64,000 bases of DNA from the NCBI GenBank assembly GCA_030512295.1, contig JAULSR010000005.1, positions 558,001 through 622,000 on the forward strand, written 5' to 3'. The DNA comes from Bombardia bombarda (taxonomy: Eukaryota > Ascomycota > Sordariomycetes > Sordariales > Lasiosphaeriaceae). Below, in pieces: positions 59,001 through 64,000 of this stretch. Made by a program: the position numbers and the translations under genes. The notes under the pieces were generated by a model. That model did not search any database. It saw only the letters and a program-made list of their open reading frames with translations, and was not told where the DNA came from. Every line of letters begins with the position of its first letter. Positions within the stretch are counted from its first letter, which is position 1.

Positions 59001-59161
59001 ACACGTCAACGTAGCGTGCATCGCGCGAGCCGTGTCACAAGAGGCAGACGATAAAGCGAGAGGGGGCGAAAAACAAGACACGTCCCGAAGGGCGTCGAAT
59101 TCGACTTACCGTGACCGTTGGTCCTCGCCAGAGGCACATCGTCGTCGGAGCTGTCAGACAT
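56078..59161 (-). CDS. TOP1: DNA topoisomerase I (type IB)
   Basis: A predicted 921-residue nuclear type IB topoisomerase that relaxes supercoils by transient 3'-phosphotyrosyl cleavage. Exons: 59110-59161, 58719-58957, 57031-58668, 56275-56970 and 56078-56218; all phases agree. The N-terminal third is a charged, disordered Lys/Glu/Asp/Ser domain (e.g. DESDSDDQPIARKN). The core begins near RWWDAPKKEDDSVKWTTLEH and includes FFGSMLHSTQ, PPGLFRGRGEHPKTGTVKKR, the catalytic Arg region RATAMYLIDRFALRAGNEKD, and VGCCSLKFEHV. A long coiled-coil linker (about 740-830) precedes the last exon, which carries the active-site Tyr877 in NYIDPRLTVVFAAKF. It is divergent from ATP3. On its own strand the leader contains A-runs directly before the ATG. 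Confidence 0.96.
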
Positions 59162-60052
59162 GGTTGCGAGTTGTTGGTTTTTTTTTTTCGGTTTTTTTTT
59201 GTTCGGAGCGCACGCGGGCGCAGAGAATGGCGTGTGTAGTTCAAGCAAACTGGGCAAACAACAAAGCCGGTTTGCGGAGCAAAGGAGAGCGAGAAAAGCA
59301 GGCGCTCGAGGAAGACAAGGATAGGGAAATCGCGTGCAGTGGTGGCAACCACTCGACAGGCTCCCGGAAGGAATGTGGGAAGGATAGTACCTTGAGTACG
59401 TGTAGGGGAGGGACAAGAGGGAGAAAAAGAAGGATCCAGCGTGCAGTGGCCAAGTCCCGGGGAGACTGAGGTTTAAGATAATCTTGGGGCTCCACTTTGG
59501 AAGCGTTAGTTCAGTGCAGCCTCAGCAAGTGGAAAAGTGCCACAATCCCCAAAAGTCCACCACCACAGCACAGCCCACAGGGCATGCGGCAACCAAAGGC
59601 GACGTGCAGCACAGGGAGGGCAGGTGGTGGGTTGAAGGTGCGGCAGGCCGGTAGGTCAGGGGAGTGGGCGTAGTAGCGTTGCGTGCCCAAAGCCCGGGAC
59701 GAAGAACTTTATAGGTAGCTACCAAGGTAGTAACCAGCAGCTAGCGCGAGTTATTGGACGAATAGTGTAAGCTGATTGGTGCTGGTCCCTTCTCACCTGA
59801 CTAAGCCTCGAGGGAGCACGGTTGACGGCCAGCGGCACCCAGCATTCCAGCAACAGCCAATCGCTGGGTGAATAGCCGGGAAAAAGGCGACAGGCGATCG
59901 GAAAGTGTGGAACTGACCTCAGCAAACCTCTCACGCCAATTGAGTCGTAATTCCAACCACCACCTCCCCGATCAATTGACGCCTGAATAATTTGCGGGCA
60001 ACCGGGCCATAGTCAGCACCAGGTTTCCTCGAAAACCCTACACATTCTCAAG
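59162..60052. promoter_or_regulatory. Shared divergent promoter of TOP1 and ATP3
   Basis: 891 bp between divergent starts. It includes T-runs at 59179-59199 (poly(dA) on the TOP1 strand, within its leader). Poly(dA:dT) tracts of this kind usually mark nucleosome-depleted promoters. No other gene seen. Confidence 0.5.
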
Positions 60053-61350
60053 ATGCTGTCAAGAGCCGCCCGACCGGCTCTGCGAGCTGGCGCTGCCGTT
60101 TCGTCCCGGTATGTTCCAGCCCGTGAAATTGATGATTTGCTGTCTGCTGTCCCCCGGAGCTTGCCCCCAAATTTGAAACCGCGACCTCGAGCTCGACCAC
60201 TACCGTCGCCACCACAATTGAGCACCGCGATGACGAGGAACCACGGCATTGGAGAAGGGGATGGAGGACGAGATCAAACGCAGTCTAATGCTGCAACAAA
60301 TGAACGCGCGCAATAGACAGACAGACAGGCAAAGACGATGGCAGGCTAATTGGTTGATTGACTTTTGCAAACCCTCACAGAACGGCAGCCCCGAGCACCG
60401 CGACCTTCGCTACCCTCCGCGAGATTGAGGGCCGCCTCAAGTCGATTCGCAACATCGAGAAGATCACCAAGACGATGAAGATTGTCGCCTCCACCAAGCT
60501 CAACCGTGCCCAGCGTGCTATGCGGGAGTCGCGCAGCTACGGCGGTGCCAGCAACGAGGTGTTCGAGTCGGCCGAGACGGCGCCGCTCGCGGCCGAGGGC
60601 AAGAAGAAGCTCGTCGTTGTCTGCAGCTCCGACAAGGGTCTCTGCGGTGGTGTCCACTCTGGTCTGTCGCGCTTCGTCCGCCGCAGGGCTCTCGAGGACT
60701 CCAACTTCGACCTCGTCGTCATCGGCGAGAAGTGCCGTGCCCAGCTGTCGCGCACCAACGCTAAGCAGATGGTGCTCAACTTTGCTGGCTCCGGCAAGGA
60801 CGTCCCTACCTTTGCCGAGTCCTCCGCCATCGCCGACCAGATCGTCCAGCTCTCCGGCGACTACTCTGCCGTTGAGATCATCTACAACAAGTTCATCAAC
60901 GCCACCAGCTACGAGCCCACTGCCATTGCGGCATTTTCCGAGGAGGCCATCATCGCTTCGCGTATGCTTCCCCACCCCGTCCCGCCGTAACCCGAGCCAA
61001 AGCTCACCTGTCTCGTGTCATATAGCCAACTTCTCGGCCTTTGAGGTTGACGAGGAGCTGCTCCCCAACCTGCGTGAATACACCCTGGCTAACTCCCTCT
61101 TCTGGGCCCTGGCCGAGGGACACGCCTGCGAGATCTCTGCCCGTCGCAATGCCATGGATGTGAGTCTTGTCGTTCCTGTAATCCTTGAATTGAGAACCGA
61201 GTCTAACCGCCCTGTTTCCAGAACGCCTCCAAGAACGCTGGAGAGATGATTGGCAAGTACCAGATTCTCTTCAACCGCACTCGCCAGGCCGTCATTACCG
61301 GCGAGCTTTGCGAGATTATCGCTGGTGCCACCGCTTCTGAGGACATGTAA
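60053..61350 (+). CDS. ATP3: Mitochondrial ATP synthase gamma subunit
   Basis: The central rotor shaft of F1-ATPase in the mitochondrial matrix, 299 residues including presequence. Exons: 60053-60108, 60381-60961, 61026-61159 and 61222-61350. Exon 1 encodes a basic targeting peptide (MLSRAARPALRAGAAVSSR). Exon 2 holds the family N-terminal helix TLREIEGRLKSIRNIEKITK, then MKIVASTKLNRAQRAM and VVVCSSDKGLCGGVHSG. The remaining exons give SLFWALAEGHACEISARRNA, NASKNAGEMI and LFNRTRQAVITGELCEIIAG, the signature C-terminal helix. Intron 1 is 272 bp, long for this window. Length is typical. Confidence 0.96.
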
Positions 61351-62917
61351 ATGTAGAATATGAAAGAAAGCGGCGATAATTTTCAAGAGAGCGAAAGTTG
61401 AGAATAAGGGGACAAAAACAACCCTGAAACCTGTTTCTTTTTCTCAGAGGGAGTTCCCTTTGTATCAAAGTAGTAGTCGACCTCCAGTGTACCAAAGCCT
61501 TCACACAAATATCAACATTCTTAGAAGTTAGCTGGCTTCCTGGCTGTTTGTTTCTTGCCGTCTCGTTGACATGAAGAATGGGGAAGCTATTGACCGTAGT
61601 CCCTGCTTTTGTATACTATGAAGTTGCGTTGCTGCCTTGTTCGAGCTACTATTCCTCACACAAGGACCAGATCAAATTTGATACATTTGACAGGATCCGT
61701 GTGCATTTGACAATCTCATGGCTCCAATTTATGAAGAACTGATGGCATAACATAGTATCCACTCTCAACATGAAGCCGAGCAAATGGCGCATCGACCAGG
61801 TCACCACTGGACGTTAATCACGCATCAGAATACTAATATCATGATTGTTGCCTTTTCTTCGCGGTAGGACTCTGTCGCGATACAAACATATGTTACCCAT
61901 TGTATGTTTGCTTCTACTCTGGTGATTCTCACTAAAATCAGACCATTTTTTTCCTCCAATGGCTCTTTGATGATTATCCATAAAAGCGCTACACCTTCGT
62001 CCGTCTTATGCATTGCGACGCGACATGGACTAGGTTGTCTTCATAGTCACCGGTATGTTGACGATGCATTGTAAGAAAACAGCACAAGTTGCTCTCACCA
62101 TTCTCTCATGTGACTATTCTTTTGTGTTCTCTCCTGTGTCTTCTTCTTTTCCCCCTTACAGGTTCGTACACATACATACACGCTCGTAGTCTCTCTTCTA
62201 TATACACCTATTTACCCACCCTCATCAACGCTCAAGATACTCTTTTGCTAACACAAACATGCACACACTCACACAAACTCATATGAAATATGACACACTC
62301 ACTCATATTCACATTAACTCTCACACACTAACTGACTCGCTCACCCACCTCGGTAGATGTTTGTACATTGGTACGACTTTGCGATAACAAGAGTCATAAG
62401 CTAGATACCTGCACAAATATCAATAGTGTCGGATGGAGCAAGTGTTTTTTAAGAATTCCTGAATCTTTGACCCCTATCTTTTCTGACAGTCCTGCCACTT
62501 ATTATCCCGCATTCTACCTCAGCTGGTCAACTTCCATACTGCCAAGTAGAGGAAAATTGAGAAATACCTATATGAAAAAAAAATTAGGTTGGATAGTTCG
62601 CCATTGCCTATTGCCTCTATGGATAGTGCTCTAATTGAAGAAGAGAGGATAATTCCAGCTCTGCTTCTGGTGAATTAATCTCAAACCTGTTCCACGCCAG
62701 CAGACCAATAAACCATTTATGTGCCCCCCCATTGGTCTATCTATAATAAAAGCTGTCGTGACAGCAAAGAATATGCTAAGAAACCCAGCTGATTAGGTCG
62801 GTACCGTAGGGTCGACAACGCCCCGATGCACCCATTATCAACTTGTCATACAATATCAGTACAATATCTATCAACGCATGCCATTCACTACCCCCTCTAA
62901 CTGTGTTAGAGCCAATA
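61351..62917. other. Intergenic region between convergent ATP3 and YTH1
   Basis: About 1.6 kb, AT-rich, with a low-complexity CA/CT-rich stretch (CACACTCACACA type) at about 62160-62345. No gene seen. Confidence 0.45.
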
Positions 62918-63858
62918 CTAATGCCCTCCCCTCTCATGTCCTCCTCTGCCCCTGAACCCCCTCCCGCCCTTCCCTCTCCACCTGCCACCCCTATTACCAA
63001 ACCTATCCTTATGCCCACCACCCCGATCATGCTGCCCACCACCACCACCACCATCCCGATCTCTGCCCCTCTCCCCACCATCCCTATCACCCCCCTTCCG
63101 CCCCCATCCCCATACATCTCCTCCCTTTCCCTCTGCGCCGCCGCCATCGCCGCCGCCACCGCCTGCTCCCGCGCCAGCCGCTCCTCCTCCAACTTCTTCT
63201 CCTCCCTCACCTTGGGCTTCTCCATATCCTTATCCATCGTCCAGCGCGGGTGCGCGCCCGCCTTGCACCCCCTGCCATCGGGGCAGAACCCAGCGAGGTA
63301 GTAGGCGCACAGCTTGCGGCGCACGTGCTTCTTGTCGCAGCGCGGGCCGAGCGGGCAGAAGCCGCGGTCGTAGTGCGGGCACGGCGGCAGCTTGGACTGC
63401 GGGTCGATGTGCAGGTACAGGCACTCGTCGCCGTTGCTGCAGAAGCCGTGGCGCACAAAGAAGTTGCACTCGGGCATCTTGCGCAGGTTGTACTCGTGCA
63501 GGAACTCGCAGGACTCGCCCTTTTTGCACAGGCCGCGCAGCCAGTGCTTGCAGACGAGGGAGCCGAAGCCGCCGCCGCCGCCGCCGAAGCCGGAGGAGGA
63601 GTTGGTATTGTCTTTGTTGCCGATGTTGGAGACGTGCCGGTCGGGGCAGTGGCTGCGGAGGGGGCAGTTGCCGCTCGCGTGGGCTTTGCAGATGGGCCGG
63701 TTGGGGGAGAGGCTGTGCTGGTAGGTCTTTTGGAGGAAGGGCGTGAAGGAGAAGGTGTAGCGCGGGGCGGCGTGCGTGAGCATTTGCTGGGTGAGCTGGG
63801 AGACGGGCGCCGGTGTGTGCTGATGCTCCTGTGGGGAGGAAGCCATGATGGCTGCCAT
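62918..63858 (-). CDS. YTH1: Yth1/CPSF30 CCCH zinc-finger subunit of CPF, apparent frameshift in C-terminus
   Basis: The RNA-binding zinc-finger subunit of the cleavage and polyadenylation factor. The frame starts at the ATG at 63856-63858. Five C3H fingers follow: ICKAHASGNCPLRSHCPDRH, LVCKHWLRGLCKKGESCEFLH, MPECNFFVRHGFCSNGDECLY, PPCPHYDRGFCPLGPRCDKKH and KLCAYYLAGFCPDGRGCKAG (positions from about residue 57 to 208). An Ala/Glu helix leads to EMYGDGGG. Beyond that the raw frame gives an odd Val/Gly tail to 62776. One additional G in the run at 63090-63095 would instead give an Arg/Gly/Asp-rich tail (DRDGG, FGNRGGRWRGKGG, FRGRGGH) ending at 62918, as seen in Yth1 homologues. The end given here assumes that. 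Confidence 0.85.
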
Positions 63859-64000
63859 TTTTGGGGGGGTTTGCTTGCGCGCGTGCGCGGGCTGTTGTTG
63901 GATGTTTAATCGCGTGTTGGAAATTGGCAGAAGTGGGTGTGCTTAGAGGTTAGAGGACGCGAGAGAGACGATGATTATGACGTTTGGTGGAATATGTCGT

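Overview
This window is genomic DNA of a filamentous ascomycete, most likely a Sordariomycete. The genes carry one to six short introns (about 50-130 bp) with GTRAGT-like donors, CTAAC-type branch sites and YAG acceptors. Coding DNA is GC-rich, the promoters hold CT-rich and poly(dA:dT) tracts, and the gene set is eukaryotic (LSD1-type demethylase, alpha-tubulin, topoisomerase I, mitochondrial ATP synthase gamma, Rpd3L and CPF subunits). I cannot name the species from sequence alone.

Layout. 0-7 kb: the 3' end of VPS33 (+), with an apparent one-base frameshift, and an intronless LSD1-like SWIRM/amine-oxidase/HMG protein (+). 7-10 kb: cytidine deaminase (-) and a short-chain dehydrogenase (-) whose catalytic Lys position holds Ala. 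11-15 kb: a small secreted NTF2-like protein (+) and a Ser/Thr-rich GPI-type cell-wall protein (+). 16-18 kb: alpha-tubulin (+), five exons. 19-25 kb: NOP12 (-) and a Dep1/Sds3-type Rpd3L subunit (+) from a shared promoter. 25.6 kb: a tRNA-like element with Pol III A and B boxes. 26-30 kb: COA3 (-) and PTA1/symplekin (+), divergent. 33-35 kb: She3-like coiled-coil protein (+). 37-42 kb: two lineage-restricted genes of unknown role, one of 976 aa with a KH-like segment and one with a possible nuclease-like core. 43-48 kb: an MFS transporter (+) converging on an Aro8-type aminotransferase (-). 49-52 kb: a multi-exon membrane-protein gene (-) and decayed-looking coding fragments on the other strand. 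53-55 kb: a Crh-type GH16 cell-wall transglycosylase (+). 56-61 kb: TOP1 (-) and ATP3 (+), divergent. 62.9-63.9 kb: YTH1/CPSF30 (-), with a second apparent one-base frameshift.

Most of the window is conserved housekeeping DNA with no operon-like logic. Functional links that do appear are two subunits of the same 3'-end processing factor (PTA1 and YTH1), two chromatin regulators (LSD1 and Dep1), and three divergent gene pairs that share promoters. I found no phage, CRISPR or secondary-metabolite cluster. The accessory-looking stretches are 37-42 kb and 49-52 kb. Intron structures were worked out by hand from splice signals and phase; coordinates should be good to a base or two except where stated.
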